Assembly (NCBI RefSeq): GCF_963583255.1
Contig: NC_084816.1
Location: 18,776,053 to 18,840,052 of the forward strand
Origin: Pyrus communis
Taxonomy: Eukaryota; Streptophyta; Magnoliopsida; Rosales; Rosaceae
Reading direction: 5' to 3'
Length of the DNA: 64,000 nt
This document shows, one piece after another, positions 9,906 to 21,280 of the stretch. Position 1 is the first letter of the stretch, and every line of letters begins with the position of its first letter. A program made the position numbers and the translations under genes. Below the pieces are notes generated by a model. The model did not search any database, was not told the DNA's origin, and worked only from the letters and a program-made list of their open reading frames with translations.

Positions 9906-10906
9906 TTATTTAGAAGGGATTTCAGTTGTATTCGACTGTGAAGGTGTTTTGACTTGTATAAATGCCACTTTAACCGGTCCAGACTTCAGTTTTGATGCAT
10001 CGGAACTTGAAGACGAGCTCGTGCCTGTTAGCAAGCAACCTTCTTCGGAAAACTTCATGCTCGGAGTCTCTCCAACGGTTGAACCATCTTCGCAATGCTC
10101 AACCAGCTGCCTGTTATCACCGTCATTGGACAGACCTGACGTCAAATTGATCTTATCCTCCTTGACCTCGACTGGACCTTTTTCAGCGCTGTGGTTTGCA
10201 TCCGCCGTTTCGCAAATAGTTTCATCATCTGGCACAAACCAAAGTTTAAGAAGACTCAACAAGTAAATTGTATTTCCATAATCACATTAAACTACAGGAA
10301 ACCAAGGTTTAAACGAAGAACAAACTTTTCGACGAGGAGAAAACAAAACTTAGACAAAGCTACTATGAACGACTTTAATCCTTGGATATAAACCAAGTAG
10401 ATAATTGTAAAACTCAGTTCAACAAAGTTCGCTAGGACTTCATGTAGACTTTTCAAACACTTAAACGGTTGAACCTGAATGAACCTTAGGAGAAAATTAG
10501 TTACTCGTACAGCTAGAATTACATCATACTGGAAGATGTGTTCGGAAACATGTGATGTATTCGTATCGCTCAACGACAGATGCATAAGCACAACTGATGA
10601 AATGTTGACTCTGCTCTACCTCCCCCCAAAAAAATGATACATAGGATGCAAATTGAAATTTCATGTTTTACCTTTGTAATAGATGCAACTTTTGCTTAGG
10701 TTTGTTCCCAGTAATACTTTGAAAACAGCAACCAAAAAGTTCCTCCAGTTTAGTTGATTGTAAAAGCCTCAAGTCCCTCCTTACCTGACATAAACAAAAG
10801 TGAGGCAAACTACGTAAACCATTCTTTCTAGAATGGCAGCCTCTGCTTGGAGCTGACCAAGCAAAGATACCAACTTCTCCTCCAGAGCTTCTGCGTCCGA
10901 ATCCAT
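9906..10906 (-). pseudogene. NEPRO/DUF4477-like gene with its core deleted
   Basis: Three pieces of a plant NEPRO-like (DUF4477) gene survive on the minus strand. From 10906 the frame reads MDSDAEALEEKLVSLLGQL and then ILERMVY. It then runs into a stop where about 20 residues of exon 1 and most of intron 1 are missing. 10784-10672 is an intact exon between a TTTATGTCAG acceptor and a GTAAAA donor (VRRDLRLLQSTKLEELFG, ending HLLQ). The C-terminal acidic/Ser-rich exon begins near 10224 (DETICETADANHS) and ends SQSNTTEIPSK at 9906. The long central exon expected after HLLQ is absent: 10262-10672 holds no matching frame. Animal NEPRO acts in the nucleolus; the plant role is not settled. The family call is from recall of plant homologs. 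Confidence 0.65.
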
Positions 10907-11421
10907 TGAGTCACCGCAGATTATCATTGTTGGAGAAATTAGGATTGAAAATATATATCATACTTATAAGCATTTAAGCAAATAGTTTGTATGCAATGGG
11001 AACTGAATTTTTGTAGAGTGATTCTGTAAGGATTTGGACCTCAATCTCTGAACACCAATTTCTCTGAATACCTTTAAAGGGGAGCTCAGGCCGCGGGCCA
11101 CGGTGAAGGAGGTAGGTTGAAGGATTGCAGCGGCAACTTCCTCTTCTTCTTCTTTATTATTATTATTCAATTTTTATTTAAATTTCTCTTAAATTGGAGT
11201 GGGTTTAAATGTATCTGGGATGGGATATTGGGTCTGGTTCTTTGGGCCAAACATCAAACATGGGTTCGAAGACGAGCTTCTTCATTCTCTGCTTCTTCAT
11301 TCTCTGCCCTGTTGCATAATAAGCTCCACAAAATTTGGGAAGGAATTTTTCCTCAAAAGTCAAAACATTTTGTGGTTCATTTACGAAACGTTATCTTTAT
11401 AATTAAAATCATTTATATTAT
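10907..11421. other. Upstream DNA of the NEPRO-like remnant
   Basis: Contains a minus-strand open stretch (10964-11170) starting with Asn/Glu runs, more likely leader sequence than protein. A 16-base direct repeat (CTTCTTCATTCTCTGC region, 11278-11305) occurs. No other gene is seen. Confidence 0.35.
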
Positions 11422-12835
11422 AGGGTAAATATCAGTTTACTACTCTCATATTTCGTGGTTTTCAACATTTAATACATCAAGTTTTTTTCGTCCTTGAGTC
11501 ATAACTAAAGTGTTAATTTTGGGACAGTCTCGTACATCCGTTAATCCAACTGTTAAGTCTGCTGTTAACTGATGACGTGGTACCTATGTGGACAATGATT
11601 GGACGCCACGTGTCATTAAAAATATTAAAATAATTAATTATACAAATTAAAAATTTTAAAAATTAAAAAACAAGAAAAAAAACCTAGAACCCCATTCGTC
11701 TTCCCCACCCGACATCCCTCCACCCCTCCACCCCTTACCCACCGACACCCTTCCTCGTCCCTCATACCCACCCCTACCACCAAGCCTTTTCTCCTTCCCC
11801 AAAAACCCAGTCACTTCCCTTCCCCCAAAATTCCCTCCCTCCCTTCTCTTATCTGCAAATCAAAACAACAAAACAGCCATTGGCGTGGAAATTGAGGATC
11901 GGCATAATGCAGCCGGTCAGATCTCGACAGAAAGCATCGGCGGACGGCGGATACGAGGTCGAGAATGGAGAGGGAGTGGCCGGTGGTGACGGCGACTTGC
12001 TTGAACCCAAAACCTCCATCTTCGTCTTTTACCAGAAAACCCTAACAGCTACATCCTCCATTTCGCAAAAAACCCAAACAACACCTCTAATTTCCCTGAT
12101 TTCTTCAAAACCAACGGAACCCCTCAATCTTGGATCTCACAAGTCACAACCATCTTTGAGTCTCTACCTTTTTGATAAAATCAGAGATGTATGAGCGTCC
12201 ATTCCTTAAATTCCCAGTCCACATGTCCAACGGAGCCTTGGATCTGCAATCAAGGCGAGCCACCGTCATCTGACCCAAATCGAGGTTGCTGCCATGCACG
12301 ATTGACGGGGTTCCCTTCGTCTACTCGAAACGCCGCTACCACCAGTGGAATCAGGGGACCTAAACTGGCATCCCCACTCAACCGGAGAGACGTTGGCGCT
12401 GAAAACTGGCTGGAGGCATTTCTCTAAAACTACCGCATATCATCCATTGCCTAGAAAAAACCCACGAAGAAGATAAGACCTTTATATTTTTCTCAAATTG
12501 AGGATGGTGGAGTAAGGGGTTCACAGTGGTGGTTATGAGGGTTTCACAAGGATGGAGGGGTGGAGGGCATGGAGGGATGTCGGGTGGGGAAGACGAAGGG
12601 GGAGTAAGGGAGACGGGGGTTGTGGTGGTTTGAGTTCAACATCGTCTTTCAGTTTGAATTTTACTGAAACTTTGAAACTAATTGAAGTGGGGTTTTCCTT
12701 TTGATCTGAAAGAAGTGAACTTTAGGGTTTGAGAATGGGGGATTGAATTGAAAGATTGGGTTTTGGGGATGATTTGATCGGAATATTTTGTTGTTTTGAT
12801 TTGCAGAGAAAGGGGTTCTGGGTTTTTTTTCTTGT

Positions 12836-12881
<46 letters not shown>

Positions 12882-13117
12882 ATAGTTTTTTAATTAATTA
12901 TTTTAATATTTTAATACTTTTAATGACACATGGCGTCTAGTCATTGTCTACATAGGCGCCACGTCATCAGTTAACGATAGACTTAACAGTTTGACTAACG
13001 GATGTATGAGACTGTCCCAAAATTAACACTTTAGGTATGACTCTGGAACAAAAAAAACTTGATATATTAAATGTTGAAAACCACGAAACATGAGGGTAGT
13101 AAACTGATATTTTCCCT
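11422..13117. mobile_element. Long-TIR foldback (Mutator-like, non-autonomous) element, copy 1
   Basis: A 1696-base element with terminal inverted repeats of more than 220 bases. The left end AGGGTAAATATCAGTTTACTA mirrors TAGTAAACTGATATTTTCCCT on the right. Complementarity continues through TTTTGGGACAGTCTCGTACA, the ACGTGGTACC/CACGTCATC segment and the AACCTAGAACCCC motif near 11682. A C/T-rich block at about 11695-11770 has its G/A-rich inverse at about 12540-12610. Flanks share ATATTAT (11415-11421 and 13118-13124). The middle (11880-12430) has gene-like, interrupted codons (for example SNFPDFFKTNGTPQSWISQV and FLKFPVHMSNGALDLQSR) that may be captured host sequence. No transposase. The long TIRs suggest a MULE; the 7-base shared flank is shorter than the usual 9. 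Confidence 0.8.
12841..12880. repeat. (TA)n microsatellite
   Basis: About 19 TA dinucleotides in a row within the right arm of the long-TIR element. Confidence 0.95.
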
Positions 13118-13389
13118 ATATTATAATTACTATATAATGGGAGAGGGCAATTTTGGGGTTATGAATGTTTCATATATAGATTATGCATTATGTAAACTTT
13201 AGATTTAGTGTAGGATGTACACTTCGGTCTTACTTTGAGGCTTTCTATCTTTTGATATATATTTATATGTACACTTTCTATTTTTCAGTAACAATCTTGT
13301 AGATCTAGTAGCGGGAGCTAGATTTGCTTGAATTTGTAGTTGAAATATGCGTTTGGTATTAGAAGTAGAAGATTCGAAAAAAATATATA

Positions 13390-13575
13390 TAATTTTGGAT
13401 AGAACAGTAAACCAGCATGAATCGAATCGGAACTGACGTGAACTAAATTGTACAATTTTCGTAATAATAAATTTTTGCGAAATTGCATTGAAACGAACTG
13501 TTAATATTTTCAGGTTCCGAAATCGATTTTGGGTTCGTGGAATCGGGCCGAACCGGACCGTGCCTACCTCTAATT
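13390..13575. mobile_element. hAT-type terminal fragment
   Basis: Ends in GGGCCGAACCGGACCGTGCC then TACCTCTA, the type of right end seen on other hAT elements in this window. A matching left end is not clear. Probably a non-autonomous or partial element. Confidence 0.35.
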
Positions 13576-13672
13576 TTGATCATAAGCATGAAATTATGTG
13601 AATCAACAAAAAAGTATTTTGGGGGAGAATTGCTTTATAGTTTGTGGAGCCAAGCATTGTTCTCTTTTGATG

Positions 13673-15334
13673 CACTACTACAATATTAGCTTTAGGTGTT
13701 GGATGATGGTTGCGGTTTAATAAGCCATTATGTCAGATAAAATATATCCGACACATCATTCAGTTAGTGTCAGATAACAATGAAATCCTGTCGGTTATAT
13801 CCGACGTAAATTCTTGGCGGATATTTAGTGTCGGATGCAACCGCCATAAAATTATTATAACCGCAAGTATTTTTGAATTCTTTTTTTTAAAAAATATTTT
13901 TAACATATTCCGGCAGTTTTTAAGTTAATGGTGGCGGTTTTAACAGACAGAAATTATGTATTTTATTATTTTAGTTTATGGCGGTTATTATTTTAGTACT
14001 CTGGCGGTTATAACCGACACGAACAAAGCAAAACCTTAGCAGCTACACCCATTCTCATTTTAGCTTTTGATGACCTCGAGCCTACAACCCACACGGCTCT
14101 CTCCTTCTGTGAATGTTCACAGTGTCCTCGGTAAGCCCAGAAGCTTAGGATGCGCACACGTGTCGTGCATCAGGAAAAGGATCTCCCTAGGATTCCAAAT
14201 GAAAAGCCATAGGTTTCTCTCACTGCTTTCATTTCTTAGTGTAATTAGAAACCTTAGGTCATTCTCTCTCTAGAAACCGAAAGAGGTCTTCTCATTTCTC
14301 TCAGCCCTTTCTCAAATCAACACAAACCCTAGGTAGAAGCCATACCCACTCCTCTATCAACCATGAGAAATGTCTTCATAACTCTCGACCTACACAAAAT
14401 CTAGTCTTTATTGTTGTTCAACATAAACCCTTCGCCTCCATTTCTCTCGATCTGAGACTGTAATCCATGCCTCCATGACTCTTGGTCCGGTTCATGGAAG
14501 CCATCATCTGCACTAGATCTCGGTAGTGAAACCCCTAAGTCAAAGGTAAAAATCTCATTTTGCTGCCATGGAGTTCCATTGAGTTTATTGTCATGGAAAA
14601 ATCAAAGAATTAACACATCCATGTAACATTTTGTTTTCTTTTTTGTGAGAGTACATGGATCTACAACAAGGGAGGTGCACCAACGCCCAAAAGTTCCAGA
14701 TCCATGGTGGATCGTCCAAGACTCCCCCATCTTTAGGTAAAAACGCAATCACCCTCAAACTTCTCTTTTGATGTTATTTTAAAAGTTTTTTTGTGCTATG
14801 ATTTTTACACCCATCTATGTTCTGATGTATGCACAAGAGCGGACTCCAAAGCTTGGATACGGCATTACACAAGAGAGACAAAACACGGATCAACATCCAA
14901 ATTAAAGATTCATGCCCTCAGTTAACTGTGTTGGTTTTGCATGTCGAAGATCTGTTGATTTGCAAGAATGATAAAGTTTGGGGGTAGTTTGCGTAGGGTT
15001 CTCACGGATCCGTTCACTAGTTGTTTTGTTGCAGGAATAATGGAGATTTGTTCGCTGGAAAATGCAATGAATGCAAGGGAAGCCAACTTGAAAGGGAAAG
15101 AAATGATTCAAAAGGTGGTTTATATTTTTTTTATTATTAATATATTTTCTATCGATTTTATCCGATAGATAATACTTTTATTTATTCATTATTAATAAAA
15201 TCTTTGTCGGTTATATCCGACACAATTTCTATCGGTTTTAGAGTATTTTCTGTCGGATTTTCTTAAAATTCGAAAGTAATATATTTTTCTTGTCGGTTAT
15301 CATAGCGATACTAATAAATAGTTTCGTAGTAGTG
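13673..15334. mobile_element. Non-autonomous CACTA (En/Spm) element
   Basis: Starts CACTACTACAA and ends GTAGTAGTG, the CACTA signature. Both subterminal regions carry repeated motifs such as GTCGGTTATATCCGAC and GGCGGTTAT, typical of CACTA transposase-binding repeats (for example 13794-13812 and 15207-15224). Flanking triplets are ATG and AAG, so the 3-base target duplication is imperfect. The 1662-base interior has scattered short frames but no transposase, so it would depend on an active relative. Confidence 0.85.
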
Positions 15335-15587
15335 AAGTCCTTTCTCTTTTTTTGCGAGCTGATTCTTCTTCTTTGTTGCAAGGTAATTTCCTCTTTCTAC
15401 AATCACAAGTGAATGGTATTGTTATTTTTTTCATCATTCCCTACATTCACAAACACCCTTACTTTCCACTAAGCACAAGTGAAGGAGACGTTACAGTAAG
15501 AATTTTCAAATGATTTTTCTTTTCTAGAACACGTGTTGATCTGTAGTAGTAGAAACCACTGTTATTTGGGTCCCATAAACCCAACAG

Positions 15588-15794
15588 GATCATCTCCAGA
15601 TTTTTTTGGTGAGGATCATGAGGATCTGTAAATTATGTATGTTCATCGTATATAGTGCGATCAGTTTTGTTAGGTACCGTTTGTATTTAATTTTAAACAA
15701 AAATATTTAAAATAATTTCTGACCATACGATGTACGATAAACATATATAATTCACGAATTTTTGGAATCCTCACAAAGAGGATCTGGATTCCCC
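15588..15794. mobile_element. MITE with GGATC-type inverted ends
   Basis: The left arm GGATCATCTCCAGA then GAGGATCATGAGGATC mirrors GGAATCCTCACAAAGAGG then ATCTGG at the right. The inner arms GTTCATCGTATATAG and CGATGTACGATAAACAT are also complementary. It is related to sequence at about 5612-5760 and in organisation to 45963-46170. Confidence 0.65.
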
Positions 15795-16559
15795 ATAAAC
15801 TAATGACTCAATTTAAAAAATTATTTTGAAAATTCAATTTAAAGAATAAGCACCATCATTCAGCTCATCTTTTTCATTCTCTTGTAATGTGCCACCACGT
15901 GTGTTGATCGAGCATGGCACGGAAATTCGAGTGTACCTAATCATTACTTCTTTTCTAGTTTTGCTTTTTCCTCTTTATATTTTCCTGTGTTTGGTTTGGT
16001 GGTGTTAGATCTTATCATATCCAGTTTGTTGAATACGATGTTGAATTGTAAACAACATTTGCACAATGATTTTATTCCAGAAAGCTGATATCCTTTGTTG
16101 TCAGTAATCGTTTTAGTCCAACAGATCATCATGATTGATATAACAACTGAAATATCATGATTTATATTCCGAAAGTTTTATCGACCTACCACAATTTGTT
16201 AAGCATACCTCCAACGCCTCTCTCAAATTTTTTGCTCTGACATGGAGATGGTGTTCTGAAGTTTAGAAGTTCAAATGATAATTTGATGAATAATGCAAGT
16301 GATAATTTGCGTTGTTAGTTTAGGACTTTTTTTCTTTAATTTACTGTGTTTCTAGTTCAAATCCTTATCATTCCCTCAGTGTACAGTATTACTTGTAATC
16401 AAGGATAATTTTATGAATATTATATGAAAAACGGTACAACATGACACGTTAACATTATTTAGCATGTGAATTACAATAGAGGAAAATATTACATTATAAT
16501 CATCAAAGTTTACAATTCAATAATAGTGGTAATTAAGGTTATATTTAATAATTAACCTT
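15795..16559. other. Intergenic A/T-rich DNA
   Basis: No coding frame, repeat boundary or RNA gene recognised. Confidence 0.4.
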
Positions 16560-16576
16560 AATAACACATAATGACA

Positions 16577-16781
16577 CCCACCATGAGGTGGCTATGTGGT
16601 TGGGAACAAATTTCAGGCCCGTATTCCACATGACTTGAGTTTGATTCTTGACGCTGGAGAATTGCACAATGGTGGTCAAGTGGAGGCTGAAATGCCTCTG
16701 TGAGCCTTCCTGGCCCTTGAAATGGTAGAATATCGTGGCGAAGCCACCAGCTGATCTTTTTTTTTTTTTTTTATAAAGAAA
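16577..16781 (+). mobile_element. SINE with exact 17-base target duplications
   Basis: The body begins CCCACCATGAGGTGGCTATG (A-box-like TGGCTATGTGGTTGGG) and has a B-box-like GAGTTTGATTCTTGAC. It ends in a 16-base T run plus a short A-rich tail. AATAACACATAATGACA occurs exactly on both sides (16560-16576 and 16782-16798), which is clear proof of insertion. On the reverse strand an 84-codon open stretch exists but is a by-product. Confidence 0.92.
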
Positions 16782-17160
16782 AATAACACATAATGACATT
16801 GTTATTACTAGAACAAAATTGGTGTTTACATTGTAAACGTACCATTATACTATCAATATAGAATGCTATGTGCGAACCTAATTGCGTTACAAAATTATCG
16901 TTCAAACTAAATAGTACCAATAACTTTTTTTCATTAAAAGATAGCGTAGGCTATCCCATAAAAATATAAATTATACATTCGCCGAAAGAGTAAAGAATAT
17001 TTCATTTAAAAGAAAAATGAAGAAAGAGTAAAGAAGAAGGACCACTACCATTATACCAACCACTGAAATGAGAAAAAAAAAAACACTTATTTTTATTTAC
17101 TTTCACCACTGAAATGGAAAAAGCATTTATTTATTTATTTATTTATTTTAATTCTGAAAT

Positions 17161-17331
17161 TAAGAGAAATGCTAAGAAGACTTTTAAAGTGAAACTTTTT
17201 ATGGACTATCCGACACCTTTTAGCGCAATATTTTATATTATTAGCACGAGAATTGTACAAAAAAAGCATTATATGACGGAAAATCTATAAAAAGTTCTAT
17301 TTTTAAGAAAATTTCCTTAGCATTTCTCTTA
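17161..17331. mobile_element. 171-base MITE with perfect 15-base TIRs
   Basis: Starts TAAGAGAAATGCTAA and ends TTAGCATTTCTCTTA, an exact 15-base inverted pair. The interior (ATGGACTATCCGACACC, GCACGAGAATTGTAC) matches the MITE near 47790 that is split by a Cassandra element. A TTTA microsatellite (about 17126-17148) precedes it. Confidence 0.85.
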
Positions 17332-17833
17332 AAATTAATGGTGAAAAAAAAAGAATGAGCAAAGAGTTGGGGGCTGAAGTGGGGTTTTGTTTGTGTGCAT
17401 CGCGGTGGGGTTCAAAGTTTTCTCCTTTATTCGGAAAAGTCTGAAATTCCCCTTGATCGATCTATAGATCCACAAACCCAAACAACACAGATGCCTAGTT
17501 CTCTTTGTTTATGTCAGGAAGGAATCATGCCATCTAAGTTACGATCTATCATTTAATTAATTAATTAGCTTTAAGGAGGAAAATGTTACAGTACAACACC
17601 GTTACTCTTAACTAATTAAGCTATAAATTCTTTGCATAAAAATAAAAAATAAAAAATAAAAAAGTTGCAAGAAGGCTTCTGATTTGAAGTCAGGTTTAAG
17701 ATACTTCTCAAAAGAGGGTCAGGTTTTGACTTGTATGCAAATGTTTTTAACAATTATATGGAGACAGATTATTAGTCATTGATGTATGTAAATGTATTTT
17801 ACTAATTTACTAAAAACATCAATAATTAACAAG

Positions 17834-17975
17834 GGTGGTGTTATCCACCCACCTTTTTTTTACCTTTTACACACTCTCTTTTAATTTTTGAACGTCGGAT
17901 CGAATGAATTTCAAATGATAAAAATTAACAAGAAATGTATAAAAAGTAAAATGAGTGTGTAAATAACACCGCCGC
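17834..17975. mobile_element. Small MITE
   Basis: GGTGGTGTTATCCACCCACC then TTTTACACACTC at the left mirrors GAGTGTGTAAATAACACCGCC at the right. No coding content. Confidence 0.6.
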
Positions 17976-19075
17976 TTAACAATTCGTAGTAACATGCTTG
18001 ACCAATTGTTTGAAAACACACACATGCTCCAAAGAGTAGTTTCAAAGAATATATTGAAACGGCTTACCATATGTTTGCACTCCATTTTCGATTTCTCATT
18101 TTGGTTTTTTATTTTTTGGGAGAACGGAAAATTTTGGACTTTCCAATAAGCATGTTAAATTGTATCACATCAATCAAACAAATTAATCGTTTGTCACGAA
18201 GATATTATTTATAGCCATAATATCCGATTTGTTTGAACATATATGAATGACTAAATAGTTGCCAAATTGAACGAGTTTTTGTTTAGAAGATAATAAAAAA
18301 AATGATCGAATGAGTTTTCTTAGAAATAATCTTTAATCAAGAATAAAAAATAACGATTTTGATAATAACGTTTATACAATAAAATAATATCATGTCGTAA
18401 GCAAAGTATTGTCCTTTTTGTGGAGTACTAACTTCAAACCCAAGACTAGTTAAACAAAAAACATTATTTAATATTAAAAGGTCGCGTTCTTCATTTGAGA
18501 AGTACGAAATAGACTCTCTCAAAAGTGGAACTCTCATATTTTTTGCACAAAAATATTAACATAAGAATTGACGTTAAACTGTAATACGACAAAAAATTCA
18601 AAATCTCACTTTAAAAGAGTTCATTTTCTTATCCAGACTACATTACAATAAGCTTGCTTGTGCTGTGTGCATGTCCACGAAGTTTTATTCCTATTATAAA
18701 AACGTTTAATTTAATTTATCTTCCCCACCCAAAACACTTTGTCCTTTCCCACGGATATGACTATAACACCCATCGCAACCGCACACAATATTTTATACCG
18801 TAGACCCAAATTTACCAAAACACAAACAAAAACCCGTCAAGAAGCCGGCAATTTGGACCGTTTTGAGAATCCACGATAAAATACCCGTCAACTGTCCATC
18901 ATCGCCCTCCGTAGGCTGCTACTCAGTCGCCTTCCGACCTTCCTACCATTTGTATTTGTTTGTCAAAAAGATCATAACGTACGTTTTATACTTTCTACCA
19001 AATTACCAAACACAAAAAATCATGACAAATTCCAAATTCCATGGTCACAGTTATTCGTGAAGATTACCACAAAAG
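17976..19075. other. Intergenic DNA, includes SGP1 promoter
   Basis: A/T-rich with no recognisable gene. The last few hundred bases (richer in C, about 18720-19075) are the likely promoter and leader of the downstream GTPase gene. Confidence 0.45.
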
Positions 19076-20622
19076 ATGACACAGCTTTGTCGAAAAATTG
19101 TTCACGTTAATTTTAGGTGGTGCATAGTCGACCGGGTTCCGGTTATCCGGGAGTTTTTCAGATTCATCTGGGACAGGTTTCTTGTTTGTTCGATAGGGAG
19201 ACCGGCGGTCAGGTACCGGAGATTGCCCCTCAGAGCTTTCTCGCCGCCACCAGAAGTTTTGGAGGGTGTTTTGGCGGTGGACAACCCCACAAGTAGTAGT
19301 CATAACGTGTATGAGACAGATGCGGATTTGGTGAGCTTGAAGATCAGTTTGCTGGGTGATTGCCAGATTGGAAAGACAAGTTTTATGGTAAAGTATATAA
19401 GTAATTTATGGTTTAATGACTTGTTAATTTGGTTGTTGGGTAGAGTGTTATGCTACTAATGATGAATTATATTAATTTTTTCTCCTTTTTCTTTTTGTTC
19501 TTGAAGAGCAAATATGTTGGGCATGAGCAAGAACATAGCTATCTGCAGATGGCTGGAGTAAATTTAATGGATAAAACATTGACTGTTCAAGGCGCTCGGA
19601 TTTCGTTTAGCATGTGGGATGTGGGAGGTATGCACATAAACACGCGAAAAATGTTCTATTACCAGACAGTTCGACGGTATGATGTATTCAATTTGTTGTT
19701 ATACGTTCTTTGTAGGCAACCAGAGTTCGATAGATCATGTTCCAATCGCCTGTAAAGATGCAGTAGCAATTTTGTTCATGTTTGATCTTACTAGTAGGCG
19801 CACGCTAAACAGGTCAGCTCATAATCTTCTGATATGTAACATTTTAACCCAAATTGTTTAGCAATTAGCACTATGGTTAATAATACTAATAGAAACTGGT
19901 GCTTTTTGTGTTCTTGTAGTGTTATTGGATGGTACAGTCAAGCAAGAAAATGGAACCAGGTACTATATACAGTTTATCTTTTACATATCATAATTGAGTA
20001 ATTAAAATTAGAGACATCCATAGTTAATTAGCCAATAATTATATTTATTTATGTAATTAATAGTCAAGTTCCTACTGTGTGTTTGTTAACGTGCAGACAG
20101 CAATTCCCATACTAATTGGGACTAAATTTGATGATTTTGTGAGACTTCCCCCAGACCTGCAATGGACAATTGTAACCCAGGTATACAAATTTCCTGCAAA
20201 TTTTGATCAAAACTAATACTACCTAGAGGGAAAGACAAAACTGATATAGTGAATGGGTTGGTCTTAATAATTAGAGAGTTTTAACGAAAAAGTCCATGGT
20301 ACTGTTCATTTTAACGAAAAATCATATTTTTACACTAAAAAGTTAATCATGGTACGGTTCATTTTACCCTTTATTTTATCATTATCATTACAACTCAAAG
20401 CTTTCAAACATTTTTCATTAATTTTCCTTAATAATTACTAATCTGCGATTAGAGGCGGAGCTATCTTTGGATTAGGATGAACTGTGATCCGATGTAAATA
20501 TTTAGGATTTTCATCACATCAAGTAGAAATGAGCCGATCTCACCCAATTACGTCTCGGTGTCGGGGCCCACTTCTTTTAAAATTTCTGGTTCTGCTTACA
20601 GAGTTTACTTATCATCTTGACT

Positions 20623-20657
<35 letters not shown>

Positions 20658-21280
20658 AACTGTGTATGAGTGTATCTCTTTCTAACGTTTGAAAAGGTCC
20701 AAGTTCGAATCCTTCATTTCAGTCCAATTATATAAAACATCATTTCACCGAAAATGAAAACATCACAATTGGCCGTATCCCAAAGAAAGGAACCCAAGTC
20801 CTAGATATTATTGCCTTGACGATTACGGTAGCTGAAAATTTAGTTTTCAAAGTGTGTCATGTGAAGCAGAAGAATGCTTTGGATAATAAATAGTAACGAA
20901 GACTTGGGGGGCCTTCTCCTGTAACTTGCGAGACTCGACATCTATCGAAGTCATGCTTTTCTTTCCGCGTCGAGATCGAATTCTGTTTACTCATTTTATT
21001 GAGTATCTATTTTCCTTCTTTTCTTGTTAGGATTGGAAATCCTATATTTTACATATCCGTACAGGGAAGGATTTTTCGATATTAAGATAAAAGAGTAGGT
21101 ATATTTTTTTTGCAGGCCAGGGCTTATGCAAAGGCTATAAAGGCGACCCTTTTCTTCTCAAGTGCAACCCACAACATCAATGTGAACAAGGTCTTCAAAT
21201 TTATCTTGGCCAAGCTTTTTAACTTGCCTTGGAAAATACAGAGAAATTTGAATATTGGCGAGCCAATCATCGATTATTAA
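19076..21280 (+). CDS. SGP1: SGP1/Spg1-like small GTPase (six exons)
   Basis: Exons are 19076-19387, 19507-19627, 19716-19812, 19920-19959, 20097-20180 and 21116-21280. All are bounded by GT-AG and phase-consistent, giving 272 residues. The protein matches plant septum-promoting GTP-binding protein 1, related to fission yeast Spg1 and budding yeast Tem1, which control septation and mitotic exit. A basic/hydrophobic N-terminal extension (1-85) precedes the GTPase fold. The P-loop GDCQIGKTS is at 94-102, WDVGG (DxxG region) at 141-145, CKDAVAILFMFDLTSRRTLN follows, the base-recognition motif GTKFDDF starts near 198 and SSATHNINV near 233. The C-terminus lacks a prenylation CaaX box. The 935-base last intron holds a long T run (20628-20655) and repeat-like DNA. 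A partial copy of the last intron/exon lies at 28733-28815. Confidence 0.93.

Noticed and set aside
12191..12427. 78-codon ORF as a gene
   Set aside because: Another frame of the same stretch looks more protein-like but is interrupted. Best treated as part of a captured fragment in the foldback element.
20660..20730. tRNA-like B box (CCAAGTTCGAATCC) in SGP1 intron 5 as a SINE or tRNA gene
   Set aside because: A single box without an A box at the right spacing or target duplications, and the T run lies on the wrong side for a plus-strand SINE tail.
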